From positions 7,599 to 71,598 of the forward strand of contig JANQGC010000231.1 in the NCBI GenBank assembly GCA_028277515.1: a DNA stretch of 64,000 nt, given 5' to 3'. Below are positions 25,533-33,772 of the stretch, piece by piece. The notes under the pieces are model-generated. The model was given only the letters and a program-made list of their open reading frames with translations, did not search any database and was not told the DNA's origin. The stretch comes from Anaerolineae bacterium (GTDB taxonomy: Bacteria > Chloroflexota > Anaerolineae > Promineifilales > Promineifilaceae). The position numbers and the translations under genes are program-made. Within the stretch, counting starts at the first letter, position 1. Every line of letters begins with the position of its first letter.

Positions 25533-25565
25533 AGAAAAACTTTCCGTTCAATAGGAGTTATACAA

Positions 25566-26315
25566 ATGTTTACAGCAAAATCATTTACAGAAGTCGAACG
25601 GCAGAATCGAGAAAACGATATCTCTTTACGCCAGGCCGCCCTGGCCGGTGGATTGAGCATCATTCTTATGGCTGCCCCGGCCGTCTTTGCCAATTTTTTG
25701 GTGATCGAAGGCGTTGTGGTTCCCGGAGATGCTGCAGCGACTGTTGCTAACGTCCAGGCCAACGAGATGCAATTTCGTTTAGGCATTATAAGTATTTTAG
25801 TGGTCATTATCCTGGATATCATAGCGGCCTGGGGCCTTTATGTCTTCTACAAACCGGCCAACAAGAGCCTTTCCTTATTAGCGGGTTGGTTCCGGCTGGC
25901 ATATGCTGCTTTTTTTGGCGCAGCCATGTTCAATTTGCTGAACGCGTTGCGTTTGCTTAGCTTTATGCAATCAGATTTGACAAATCTTCAAGATTTGTCA
26001 AATCAATTATTACTTTCCCTCAACGCCTTCAGCGATCAATGGGGATTAGGGCTGTCCATTTTTGGCCTGCACCTATTGCTGCTCGGTTATGTTGCCCTGA
26101 AGTCGAGCTATACACCCAGAATACTGGGCATCCTGGTCATTATCGCCGGGCTGGGGTATCCGATTGACAGCTTGGCCGGTCTCATGATTCCCGGAGCCGG
26201 GATCTCCATCAGCATGTTAACCTTTTTTGGTGAGGCGTTCCTGGCCGTCTGGCTGGTCGTGAAGGGGCTGCGCAGCAAGTCCTGGGCACAACCGGCCCTC
26301 GAATCCTTATCGTAA
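25566..26315 (+). CDS. DUF4386 family membrane protein
   Basis: 249 residues with about six predicted membrane helices. The DUF4386 pattern is visible in LAGGLSIILMAAPAVFANFL, VIEGVVVPGDAAATVANVQA, EMQFRLGIISILVVIILDII and AAWGLYVFYKPANKSLSLLA. GYPIDSLAGLMIP closes the last loop. The start at 25566 follows AGGAGTTATACAA. Residues about 137-146 (DLTNLQDLSN) are encoded by a perfect 31-bp palindrome, apparently inserted in frame in a loop. The family is often next to LAL regulators and oxidoreductases, as here; its function is unknown. Confidence 0.88.
   Translation: MFTAKSFTEVERQNRENDISLRQAALAGGLSIILMAAPAVFANFLVIEGVVVPGDAAATVANVQANEMQFRLGIISILVVIILDIIAAWGLYVFYKPANKSLSLLAGWFRLAYAAFFGAAMFNLLNALRLLSFMQSDLTNLQDLSNQLLLSLNAFSDQWGLGLSIFGLHLLLLGYVALKSSYTPRILGILVIIAGLGYPIDSLAGLMIPGAGISISMLTFFGEAFLAVWLVVKGLRSKSWAQPALESLS
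25974..26004. repeat. Perfect 15-bp inverted repeat inside the DUF4386 gene
   Basis: GATTTGACAAATCTT and AAGATTTGTCAAATC flank a single C. The palindrome is translated as part of a loop between membrane helices and keeps the frame. Palindromic elements of this kind are otherwise intergenic, so this looks like an in-frame insertion. Confidence 0.8.
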
Positions 26316-26368
26316 CCATCATTTTCATGACGCGAATACAAATTCGCGCTAACAAAAGGAGAATTATC

Positions 26369-27340
26369 ATGAAAGCAATTGTTTATTCAGAATATGGACC
26401 ACCCGAAGTCCTGCACATGCAAGTAGTGGAAACACCGGTTCCGCAGGCCAATGAAGTGCTCGTCAAGGTTCATGCCGCGAGCGTCACGGCGGTGGATATT
26501 ACCTTCCGCAGCGGTGAACCGTTTTTTTCCAGGCTATACAGCGGCCTTTTCAAGCCCAGGAATCCCATCTTAGGCTCTGAATTATCGGGCGTTGTGCAGG
26601 CCGTTGGCCAAGATGTCACATTGTTCAAGGTTGGCGACGCGGTATTAGCCTCAACCAAAGGGTCAAATGCCTATGCCGAGTATGTCTGCGTCGCTGAGGA
26701 TGAAGCGATTGTCCATAAACCGGCCAATATGAGCTTCGCCGAAGCAGCAGCCCTCCCCGGTTCAGGCATCACTGCCCTGCCTTTCCTCCGCGACAACGGC
26801 CAGATTAAAAGCGGTGACAAGGTCCTGATCATTGGCGCTTCCGGCAACGTGGGATTGTCCGCCGTGCAGATTGCTAAATATTATGGCGCTGAGGTGACCG
26901 GAATCGCCGGCACGGAAAAAATTGAATTGATTAAAGCGGTGGGTGTTGATAAAGCTATTGATTATAAAACAGAGGATTTCACCCGCAGCGGCGAGACCTA
27001 TGACATCATTTTTGATGCCGGCGGTAAAAGTTCCTTTGCCCAGTGCAAAGATTTGCTGAAGGAAGATGGCATATACCTGACAACGGTTCCCTCTCTGGGC
27101 ATATTCTTGCAAATGGCGCGGACATCCCTCTTTGGCGGCCGAAAAAGAGGTCAGGTCGCTTTTACCGGCTTGCGTCCGGAAAGCGAGAAGAAGCAGGATC
27201 TGCTTTTCTTGAAAGAGTTGGTTGAAGCCGGGCAGTTGCGCACGATCATCGACGACTGCTATCTTCTTTCCGAGGCCGCCGAAGCGCACCGCCATGCTGA
27301 AAACGGCCGAAAAAGAGGTAGTGTTATACTAACGGTGTAA
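26369..27340 (+). CDS. Zinc-type alcohol dehydrogenase-like / quinone reductase family NAD(P)-dependent oxidoreductase
   Basis: 323 residues from MKAIVYSEYGPPEVLHMQVV, behind AAAAGGAGAATTATC. The GroES-like N-terminal domain includes PILGSELSGVVQAVGQDVTL near 70. The Rossmann motif is VLIIGASGNVGLSAVQIAKY near 150, and later DKAIDYKTEDFTRSGETYDI follows the MDR pattern. The Zn ligands of true alcohol dehydrogenases (GHE with a C-x-x-C lobe) are missing, so it belongs to the zinc-independent quinone-reductase/enoyl-reductase branch. It would use NADPH on a quinone or enone. Substrate unknown. It lies between the DUF4386 and methyltransferase genes with short spacers. Confidence 0.92.
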   Translation: MKAIVYSEYGPPEVLHMQVVETPVPQANEVLVKVHAASVTAVDITFRSGEPFFSRLYSGLFKPRNPILGSELSGVVQAVGQDVTLFKVGDAVLASTKGSNAYAEYVCVAEDEAIVHKPANMSFAEAAALPGSGITALPFLRDNGQIKSGDKVLIIGASGNVGLSAVQIAKYYGAEVTGIAGTEKIELIKAVGVDKAIDYKTEDFTRSGETYDIIFDAGGKSSFAQCKDLLKEDGIYLTTVPSLGIFLQMARTSLFGGRKRGQVAFTGLRPESEKKQDLLFLKELVEAGQLRTIIDDCYLLSEAAEAHRHAENGRKRGSVILTV

Positions 27341-27355
27341 TAAAAAGGAGAATTT

Positions 27356-27973
27356 ATGAGCCAATCAGAAAAATTTTGGGATAAGCGCGCTGTATCATTT
27401 GATGCTGACGCCAGGCAAGATGAAGAGACGAAACTGGGCAGTGTCCAGAAAAGTAAAAAATATCTGAATGACAGTGATGTGGTATTAGATTACGGTTGCG
27501 CTTCAGGTATCAAGTCCCTGGCCCTGGCCGGTATGGTGCGCGAGGTTCATGGCGTTGACCTTTCGGCCGAAATGATCCGCCTCGCCCAAAAAAATGCGGC
27601 CGAACGGAGCATCAAAAACGTTCAATTCCAACAGGCTACTGTCATGGACCAGCGGTTGAAAACCGGATCATTCGACGCCGTCCTGGCTTTCAACGTTCTG
27701 CATTTAGTGCCCGATGCGGGCCAGGATATTGAGAGAATCCACGAACTGCTTGTCTCTGGCGGTGTTTTTATATCGGAGACAGCCGCCCTGGGCCAAAGAA
27801 GTCGCTGGTTGGGTTTCGTTTTCCGCCTGCTCAGCAAAATCGGCATCGTTCCTGACGTGACAATGTATTCATTCTCGGAATTAGAAAACCTGGTTGCCAT
27901 CAGGGGTTTTGAAATATTGGAAACGGCCGATATGGGAGACATGACCTACTATATTGCGGCCAGGAAATCCTAA
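27356..27973 (+). CDS. Class I SAM-dependent methyltransferase
   Basis: 205 residues. Motif I is VVLDYGCASGIKSLALAG near 42, with VHGVDLSAEMIRLAQKN at the end of beta-2. The post-I acidic residue is in FDAVLAFNVLHLVPD near 103. The start codon is preceded by AAAAGGAGAATTT. The gene begins 15 nt after the oxidoreductase stop and is probably cotranscribed with it. The substrate-binding C-terminus is hydrophobic and basic (SRWLGFVFRLLSKIGIVPDV), as in small-molecule methyltransferases acting near a membrane. The acceptor is unknown. The spacer after it (27974-28247) shows only a hairpin at 28204. Confidence 0.88.
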   Translation: MSQSEKFWDKRAVSFDADARQDEETKLGSVQKSKKYLNDSDVVLDYGCASGIKSLALAGMVREVHGVDLSAEMIRLAQKNAAERSIKNVQFQQATVMDQRLKTGSFDAVLAFNVLHLVPDAGQDIERIHELLVSGGVFISETAALGQRSRWLGFVFRLLSKIGIVPDVTMYSFSELENLVAIRGFEILETADMGDMTYYIAARKS

Positions 27974-28203
27974 TGTCTTTGATGTGTTAAACTTCTTTGT
28001 CAAGGAGAAATTAAATTTTCAGATACGCATGCAGCGATTCAGCAGATCATTCCCACCAATAGGGATCATCTAAAAAATGTCCAAAATAACATTAGAATCA
28101 ACAAGCCTGCCACTAATCATTTTAACACTCCAATTAATACCTTAGGAGTATGACAGTAATACCCTTTTACTGCTATCCTTTAATCAATCGTTGAAGGATT
28201 GGT

Positions 28204-28224
28204 CCGGAAACATCAAGTTTCCGG
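28204..28224 (+). promoter_or_regulatory. Leader hairpin CCGGAAA/TTTCCGG, copy 1
   Basis: CCGGAAA and TTTCCGG pair around a 7-nt loop, 23 nt before the small membrane protein start and just ahead of its ribosome binding site. A hairpin with nearly the same stem precedes the next gene at 28447. The repeated position suggests an RNA-level role such as stabilisation or attenuation. Confidence 0.45.
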
Positions 28225-28247
28225 TGTATGAAAAAGGAGAACGAACG

Positions 28248-28430
28248 ATGTCGAATGAAAAGCACGAATCGCAGAGTAGTGGTGTAAGCGGACTGGTATT
28301 TGTTGGCTGTTTGCTTCTGGGCCTGGCCTTGGGATTTTTAACGCAAAACATGGTCGTTGGTGTCATGGGTGGTTTGGGCGTGGGCTTTATCGCTATGGCC
28401 ATCGCCCGCTCTAGCACCGGGTCCTGGTAG
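28248..28430 (+). CDS. Small two-helix membrane protein
   Basis: 60 residues from MSNEKHESQSSGVSGLVFVG, with AAAAAGGAG before the ATG; the longer frame from 28191 would lack a ribosome binding site and cross the leader hairpin. Two membrane helices are predicted: GLVFVGCLLLGLALGFL and a second (MVVGVMGGLGVGFIAMAI) rich in Gly. It ends RSSTGSW. It resembles other small glycine-zipper membrane proteins but no family is certain. The acyltransferase-type gene begins 55 nt later, so the two may share a transcript. Confidence 0.6.
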   Translation: MSNEKHESQSSGVSGLVFVGCLLLGLALGFLTQNMVVGVMGGLGVGFIAMAIARSSTGSW

Positions 28431-28446
28431 AAAACAGAAATTTTCC

Positions 28447-28465
28447 CGGAAACGAGCCGTTTCCG
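28447..28465 (+). promoter_or_regulatory. Leader hairpin CGGAAAC/GTTTCCG, copy 2
   Basis: CGGAAAC and GTTTCCG pair around GAGCC, 20 nt before the acyltransferase-type start and ahead of AAGGAG. The stem repeats that of 28204-28224. Confidence 0.4.
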
Positions 28466-28485
28466 AGAATATTAAGGAGTTTACA

Positions 28486-29679
28486 ATGGCGCAAATTAGT
28501 TTGAAAACAACGGATAAGCCGGCTCAAACTGGGCTGGCCAAAACTGCGTCTCGTTTATTCTTCATCGATCACCTGCGTGCCGCCCTGGTGATCCTGGTCG
28601 TTCTGCATCATATCGCCATCGTCTATGGCGAGGGCGTTTCTTTCTGGTACATTGATGTACCGCAAACCCCTACGCTGGGGACGTTGGCCATGGTGGTTTT
28701 CGTCCTGATGAACCAGGCCTGGTTCATGGGCGCGCTGTTCTTGCTGGCGGGCGCTTTCACCCCGGCATCCTTTGATCGCAAAGGCGCCGGCGCTTTCCTG
28801 AAAGGGCGGCTGGTTCGATTGGGCATTCCCCTGCTGATCTGGATCTTTTTACTCAACCCGCTTGCCAATATTGGGCTGTTCCTGGAGCCGGCGGTCTTAA
28901 TGCCCATGCCACTGACGTGGGCCAATTTCCGGCAGGTTTATCCCGGCTTCATCGGGCTGGGTGTGGCCTGGTTTCTGGCTCTGCTGCTCATCTTTAGTAT
29001 TGGCTATGCCGGATGGCGCCGACTGACCAGAGACGGGACGCCATCTGCTGACCAAGAATATGCCCCACCCACTTACCAGGCCATTGCCCTCTTTATTGTT
29101 GGGCTGGCGCTGGTTTCCTACCTGGTGCGGGCATTGATCCCGATCGGCCGATCGGTCCTGGACTTCCCTACCCTGGCCTATCTGCCCCAATACCTGAGCT
29201 TCTTCATTATTGGCGTATTGACCTACCGCCGCGATTGGCTGCGCACAGTCACAGACCGCATGGGCAAGATTGGCTTTGGCATCGCTTTAGGCGCGACGCT
29301 GCTGCTCTTCTGGCTACCTCTACTGGGCATCCTGGGCGGCACGATGCGCTTTTTGGGTAATGGAAGCTGGACTTCGGCCGTTTACGCACTGTGGGACAGC
29401 GCTTTCGCCGTGGGACTGGTCCTGGCTTCGATCACCTTCTTCCGCCGTTACTTTAATGGGCAGAGCAAGTTGGGCAGTTTTCTCGCCCAACAGAGCTACG
29501 CTGTTTATGTGATCCACAGCCCGATCATCGTCTTCCTGGGCTACCTGCTGTACCTTCTCTGGGGTGGAGCCTTGGGACCGGTACTCAAATTCACTGTGGC
29601 CACCCTGATCATGGTTCCGGTCTGTTTTGTCATTGCATACGGGTTGCGCAAGATTCCGGGTGTTTCTAAGGTGTTGTAA
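28486..29679 (+). CDS. Acyltransferase family 3 membrane protein
   Basis: 397 residues with about ten predicted membrane helices. The diagnostic N-terminal motif RLFFIDHLRAALVILVVLHH is at about 23-42, carrying the R/H pairs of acyltransferase family 3 (OafA/YrhL type). A second conserved segment is FLLAGAFTPASFDRKGAGAF near 85-105. Such proteins transfer acyl groups to extracytoplasmic sugars or lipids. The start at 28486 is behind TTAAGGAGTTTACA; upstream in-frame ATGs lack a site and would overlap the preceding gene. Ligand and glycan target are unknown. Confidence 0.88.
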   Translation: MAQISLKTTDKPAQTGLAKTASRLFFIDHLRAALVILVVLHHIAIVYGEGVSFWYIDVPQTPTLGTLAMVVFVLMNQAWFMGALFLLAGAFTPASFDRKGAGAFLKGRLVRLGIPLLIWIFLLNPLANIGLFLEPAVLMPMPLTWANFRQVYPGFIGLGVAWFLALLLIFSIGYAGWRRLTRDGTPSADQEYAPPTYQAIALFIVGLALVSYLVRALIPIGRSVLDFPTLAYLPQYLSFFIIGVLTYRRDWLRTVTDRMGKIGFGIALGATLLLFWLPLLGILGGTMRFLGNGSWTSAVYALWDSAFAVGLVLASITFFRRYFNGQSKLGSFLAQQSYAVYVIHSPIIVFLGYLLYLLWGGALGPVLKFTVATLIMVPVCFVIAYGLRKIPGVSKVL

Positions 29680-29709
29680 AGCGAGGCCGACTTTTCCCAG
29701 GTTAGAGAA

Positions 29710-29985
29710 ATGACAGAGGCAGACCAGATGCAGCCATTCAGGCCAGGACTATCCCTATACAGGCCGGCGACCTATCGCATTCAAGTGCCGGGTCACCTGG
29801 ACGAAAGCTGGCAGGAGGGGGATGGACAGATGGTGTTGACGGCCGAATTAGACAGCCAAGGCCGACCGGTTACCACGCTGACCGGAGATCTGGACCAGGC
29901 CGCACTGCATGGTCTACTGCGCCGCTTGTATTCCCTGGGTTTGCCTTTGATCTCGGTTAATTTATCTGAGGGTGGGGATGATTAG
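29710..29985 (+). CDS. Small conserved Chloroflexota-type protein (paralogue of 61945 gene)
   Basis: 91 residues, no signal peptide. YRIQVPGHLDESWQ and the end segment DQAALHGLLRRLYSLGLPL give the pattern Y-x-I-x-V ... D-Q-A-A-L-x-G-x-x-R-x-L. A 69-residue protein at 61945 shares it (HIEVKDCLDET, then DQAALVGFIRYLHQQRVEI). Both lie among LAL-regulator neighbourhoods. The fold looks like beta-strands followed by a helix; the function is unknown. It converges on the next gene with a 4-nt overlap at the stops. Confidence 0.65.
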   Translation: MTEADQMQPFRPGLSLYRPATYRIQVPGHLDESWQEGDGQMVLTAELDSQGRPVTTLTGDLDQAALHGLLRRLYSLGLPLISVNLSEGGDD

Positions 29986-30188
29986 CGGCTGATCTCCCCC
30001 TCCACTTCCAACTGCAAGGGTGTTCCGGGAGGATTATCATCGTAATCCGTTAAATCTTCCAAAACAAGACGGATATGCAGCGGTTTATCACCCGGATTCC
30101 TGGCCAGGTGGGCGATCAATGTCTCATCGGCTTTAATGCCGAATGTTTTTAACAGTTTCCGAATATCTTTGCGGCTATTTTCATTCAT
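29982..30188 (-). CDS. Small acidic/helical protein of unknown function
   Basis: 68 residues from MNENSRKDIRKLLKTFGIKA. The helical N-terminus is followed by ADETLIAHLARNPG and then a beta-rich half, PLHIRLVLEDLTDYDDNPPG ... LQLEVEGEIS. The frame remains open upstream to 30353 but that part is low in recognisable features, so the shorter start was preferred; no strong ribosome binding site is visible. It converges on the 29710 gene with overlapping stops. A real gene is likely from the clean strand pattern, but unproven. Confidence 0.5.
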   Translation of the reverse strand: MNENSRKDIRKLLKTFGIKADETLIAHLARNPGDKPLHIRLVLEDLTDYDDNPPGTPLQLEVEGEISR

Positions 30189-30742
30189 GGACGCACTATA
30201 CAATCTTATGCTGATATTTACAACCCACCGGCCACCCCTGGGTGTGGTTACAAATTGTTTAAAACCGGAGGGTTCGACCGGGTCGGCCGGCGCGGCGTGA
30301 TGGTGACCGTATCCATAACCTGCCCACCGCGCCAGCTCACCCTTCACAGCCAAACGGCGTCTTGCCGGGCGGGATGGCTAGTTCAGGGTTTCCGGTAAGA
30401 CTTTGCCCCGCCGGCTTGTGCTGAGCCGGCCGAAGTATCCCGCCACTACGACAATGATCGAGGCATTGGAGAGATCGAATTTCATGTCAACTCAAATCAT
30501 ACACAAAAAATAACTACAACCGCCAACTACCTGGGACAGAGGCTCATGTGGGTCGATCCGATCCTCGATGCCGGAGGCGCATTCGATCCGGATGGCTTGG
30601 TCAAGACAATCCTGGAGAATAGACGTGCGCACAAGTTTGGGGTCTGCTTAATAATGAGTTAATCAAATTGACGATCAGTGCAAGTTCCCAGCATTGTGGT
30701 AATATTTGTTAACTCACTAAACAAAAAAAGGAAAAAATAACA
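30189..30742. other. 554-bp spacer without a confident gene
   Basis: The minus strand stays open to 30353 in the frame of the preceding gene and shows a His/Gly-rich GYGYGHHHAAPADP stretch, perhaps a real extension or chance. Plus-strand codons at 30540-30650 give a short fragment (PILDAGGAFDPDGLVKTIL) with no start. The last 40 bp hold the ribosome binding site of the DUF1269 gene. Confidence 0.4.
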
Positions 30743-31240
30743 ATGAGTGACTTAATCGTATTGGCATTTGATAACGAAGCGGGCGCATTTCAGATGCGTG
30801 ATAAACTGCTTCAAATGCAAAAAGAGCAGTTAATCACCCTATCTGACGCGGCTATCGTCACGCGCAAGCCAGATGGCAAGCCTAAGGTGAAACAGTTGCA
30901 CAGCCTGGTTGGTGCCGGCGCGCTTGGTGGTGCCTTTTGGGGTATGTTGATCGGCCTGCTTTTCTTTGCTCCCTGGCTGGGCCTGGCCGCAGGCGCCTTA
31001 GGTGGCGCGTTAGGCGGCAAGTTCACCGATATTGGTGTGGACGATAAGTTCATTAAGGAAGTTGGCGAACAGATTGAACCTGGCCATTCCGCCCTGTTTC
31101 TGCTCGTTGAGAAATCAACCCCCGACAAGGTCCTGCCGGAACTGAAATCCTTCAACGCCACCGTTATGCAAACCTCGCTCTCTAATGAGGATGAGGCCAA
31201 GCTGCGTGAAGCCTTTGGCGTCCATGAAGAGGCAGAATAA
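30743..31240 (+). CDS. DUF1269 domain membrane-associated protein
   Basis: 165 residues. MSDLIVLAFDNEAGAFQMRD opens the DUF1269 fold, followed by LITLSDAAIVTRKPDGKPKV. A glycine-zipper membrane-spanning hairpin, GALGGAFWGMLIGLLFFAPW, runs near 57-95. A C-terminal ferredoxin-like half contains EQIEPGHSALFLLVEKSTPD. The family is linked in some bacteria to stress or acid tolerance, but its function is unproven. A ribosome binding site (AAAAAAGG) precedes the ATG. A perfect hairpin terminator follows at 31290, so the gene is monocistronic. Confidence 0.9.
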   Translation: MSDLIVLAFDNEAGAFQMRDKLLQMQKEQLITLSDAAIVTRKPDGKPKVKQLHSLVGAGALGGAFWGMLIGLLFFAPWLGLAAGALGGALGGKFTDIGVDDKFIKEVGEQIEPGHSALFLLVEKSTPDKVLPELKSFNATVMQTSLSNEDEAKLREAFGVHEEAE

Positions 31241-31289
31241 GAACGTTTGCTTCATGTAAACTGTTTGCTATTGATGACAAACTTAAAAG

Positions 31290-31322
31290 GCCGGTAAAGG
31301 GCATGCCCTTTACCGGCTTTTT
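31290..31322 (+). terminator. Rho-independent terminator of the DUF1269 gene
   Basis: GCCGGTAAAGGGC and GCCCTTTACCGGC form a perfect 13-bp stem around the central AT, with TTTTT after it. It lies 50 nt after the DUF1269 stop. Confidence 0.9.
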
Positions 31323-31452
31323 GCTTTCTGAGTGGACAGTGGATTCACTCCTAAAGTTAGCTTTTGGAGAATCCGTGCAATCCACATTAGTTGTCTCATT
31401 GTAGAGTGGTTTGTAGAATTTAATCAATAACATAATTGTGAGGAGATTGATT

Positions 31453-32235
31453 ATGGTTCTGCTGGACATGCTTCCGATTTGGGGCGTCTATTTAGTAACG
31501 GTAGCCGTGCTGCTTATTCTATCCGAAATAGGTTTTCGCATTGGCATGCGTATTCAAGAGCGAGACTCTGATGGAGAAGGAGCGCCGATTACCAGTACTG
31601 TTGTCGGGGGAATGCTGGCTTTATTGGCATTCCTCCTGGCTTTTGCTATTGGAATTGTCATTGAGCAGCACAACACGCGTAAGGGTATGGTAACAACCGA
31701 AGCCAATGCTGTAGGCACTGCCTTTCTCCGAGCCGGGTTTCTTGAAGAGCCTGATCTGAGCACATCTAGGGAGCTGTTACGCGAATATGTCGATATACGC
31801 CTGGCAGCCGCGGCTGATTCTACGCTGCTTGATGATGTTGTCATCCGTTCCGAAGAAATACATCTCCAATTATGGTCGATCATTGAGGAAAATGTCCGGC
31901 GGGGAAATGATTCAGATATTATGGGTTTGTATATCGAGTCAGTCAATGAGGTGATCGACGTGCATACGCTGAGGCTGCGGGCGGTTGATCTTCGCCTACC
32001 TCAGTTAATGGGCATATTGCTTTATGCCGCTATGATGTTGAGCTTTTTGCTCATAGGTGTTGTCAACAGCTCCGATGGCAAACGTGATTTTGCGGCCATC
32101 CTGCTCTTCACCTTGGCATTTGTAGCGGTGACGATAATCATCGTTGATCTGGACCGGCCGCAACAAGGGCTGATTAATGTGAGCCAGGCAGCGCTCACAG
32201 AATTGCAGCAGCAGATGGCAACGTTTGGTTCATAA
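31453..32235 (+). CDS. Four-helix membrane protein, DUF4239/bestrophin-like
   Basis: 260 residues from MVLLDMLPIWGVYLVTVAVL, behind GAGGAGATTGATT. Two N-terminal helices (WGVYLVTVAVLLILSEIGF, then VVGGMLALLAFLLAFAIGIV) are followed by a cytosolic helical segment. That segment carries EANAVGTAFLRAGFL and REYVDIRLAAA, a pattern of DUF4239 (bestrophin-like) proteins. Two C-terminal helices include LLYAAMMLSFLLIGVVN and IIIVDLDRPQQGLI near 240, also a family hallmark. Ion-channel activity is suggested for this fold by analogy only. A single gene with no evident operon partner. The spacer after it holds AT-rich, repeat-like sequence around 32280-32370. Confidence 0.82.
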   Translation: MVLLDMLPIWGVYLVTVAVLLILSEIGFRIGMRIQERDSDGEGAPITSTVVGGMLALLAFLLAFAIGIVIEQHNTRKGMVTTEANAVGTAFLRAGFLEEPDLSTSRELLREYVDIRLAAAADSTLLDDVVIRSEEIHLQLWSIIEENVRRGNDSDIMGLYIESVNEVIDVHTLRLRAVDLRLPQLMGILLYAAMMLSFLLIGVVNSSDGKRDFAAILLFTLAFVAVTIIIVDLDRPQQGLINVSQAALTELQQQMATFGS

Positions 32236-32452
32236 GCCTAATCATATGAAAAAGAAACCCGGGTTTCTAGCTATCCGAGAGTTTAGAAAAAGGACGCGGA
32301 CAAGAGCGGATTTACGCCGATAAAAATAAAAAATTCAGCGTCATCAGCGTGAATCAGCGTCAATTTAATCTTCCCTTTGTAAAAGTGTCGGGTTACTAGA
32401 CCGGGTTTCAAGAATTATGATCTAAGATCATGTGGTTGATACGCGAGCCTAT

Positions 32453-33520
32453 TTAACCCGCCACGCTTTTTACTTCCGACTCTTTGGCCTTCACCGAACC
32501 AGACAAAAGGCTATAGTTGACCCCCGTTAGTTCTTCCGAAACATCCCACAATTTGCGTGCGTCCCAGATGTTGTGCGCATTGAAACTGGCCTGCACCTTG
32601 ACCGGGTAGCCCCTAAATTCTCCCCTACCATCTGGACCGTAATAATCCCCCCCATGCGCTTGCGGATCGACGGCCGCACGCAGCGTGGTTAAGGCGGCAA
32701 TTTCCGGATCGGCCAATACAAATTCGGCCAGGGGCAGCAGCGGCTTTACATACCATTCGTCCATCATATGGCCAGCCAGGTTGGTCAAGGTTACGCCGGG
32801 ATGGGAGGCGACTGCCATGACATCGGCGTCAATAGCCTCAAAGCGGCGCTGTAGCTCGAAGGTGAACAGCAGGTTGGCCAGTTTAGATTGGTTATAGGCA
32901 TCCTGACGATCATAATCCTGGCTATCCTCGGACATCAAATTGTTGAAGTCGATACTACCCCCGCGGTGGGCGTTACTGCTGACGTTGACCACGCGTGCTC
33001 CGGGTGTGTCTAGCAGGCGGTCGATCAACAAACCGGTCAGCGCGAAATGGCCCAGATGGTTGACGCCAAACTGCCGCTCAAAACCATCCTCGGTCTGGCC
33101 ATAAGGGACCATCATGATCCCGGCATTGTTGACCAGGATGTCCAACCGGTCATAGTTGGCTTTGAAATCGGCCGCGAACTGGCGCACCGAATCCAGGCTG
33201 TCCAGGTCCAGCTTCATGATCTCCACCGCCGCATCAGGCACCTCAGCCTCGATATAAGCTAATGCTGCTTCGGCTTTCTCCATGCTGCGACAAGCCATGA
33301 TCGTTCTGGCCCCATTGGCCGCAAATTCCCTGGTTGCTTCAAAACCGATGCCGCTGTTAGCCCCGGTGACGATTACCACTTTGCCGGTCAGATCGGGGAC
33401 ATCGGCCGCTGTCCATTTATCGGCCGGTTCTGAATCGCCGTTCTGCGAATTGATCACTTTATAAATGCCGATGCCGGCCAGGACGGTGGCCGCCCCGCCG
33501 ATTAATAATTTCTTGTTCAT
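32453..33520 (-). CDS. Short-chain dehydrogenase/reductase with N-terminal membrane anchor
   Basis: 355 residues from MNKKLLIGGAATVLAGIGIY, a hydrophobic anchor that its two paralogues at 35148 and 36271 lack. The Rossmann motif VVIVTGANSGIGFEATREFA follows near 48. NNAG (LDILVNNAGIMMVP) is near 130, and the catalytic Tyr/Lys lie in YNQSKLANLLFTFELQ near 205. The sequence resembles the light-independent branch of protochlorophyllide-oxidoreductase/retinol-dehydrogenase-like SDRs. It would use NADP(H) at a membrane surface; the substrate is unknown. Confidence 0.9.
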   Translation of the reverse strand: MNKKLLIGGAATVLAGIGIYKVINSQNGDSEPADKWTAADVPDLTGKVVIVTGANSGIGFEATREFAANGARTIMACRSMEKAEAALAYIEAEVPDAAVEIMKLDLDSLDSVRQFAADFKANYDRLDILVNNAGIMMVPYGQTEDGFERQFGVNHLGHFALTGLLIDRLLDTPGARVVNVSSNAHRGGSIDFNNLMSEDSQDYDRQDAYNQSKLANLLFTFELQRRFEAIDADVMAVASHPGVTLTNLAGHMMDEWYVKPLLPLAEFVLADPEIAALTTLRAAVDPQAHGGDYYGPDGRGEFRGYPVKVQASFNAHNIWDARKLWDVSEELTGVNYSLLSGSVKAKESEVKSVAG

Positions 33521-33772
33521 GAGATTTTCCCTTTTGTTCTGATCGGGTGCGATCAAAACCCATTGTTTTTAAGTTGTTTGTGCTCCTCCCTGGGCTATCT
33601 TTAGGTGAGCCTGCGCACGACTCTTTCTCATTATAACCAGGGTTTCAGAGGTGTTCCTAAAATTTTAATCTGCAATCAAAGAACAATACATGGTTCTGCG
33701 GCCGTAGCCAGGACCTGGTGTATGTAGCGCGATTTGTGTAATATGCAAAGGACACGCTGATCGGGTTACAGG

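Noticed and set aside
28357..28485. N-terminal extension of the acyltransferase-type gene from 28357
   Set aside because: It overlaps the small membrane protein gene in another frame and crosses the leader hairpin; a clear AAGGAG precedes the ATG at 28486.
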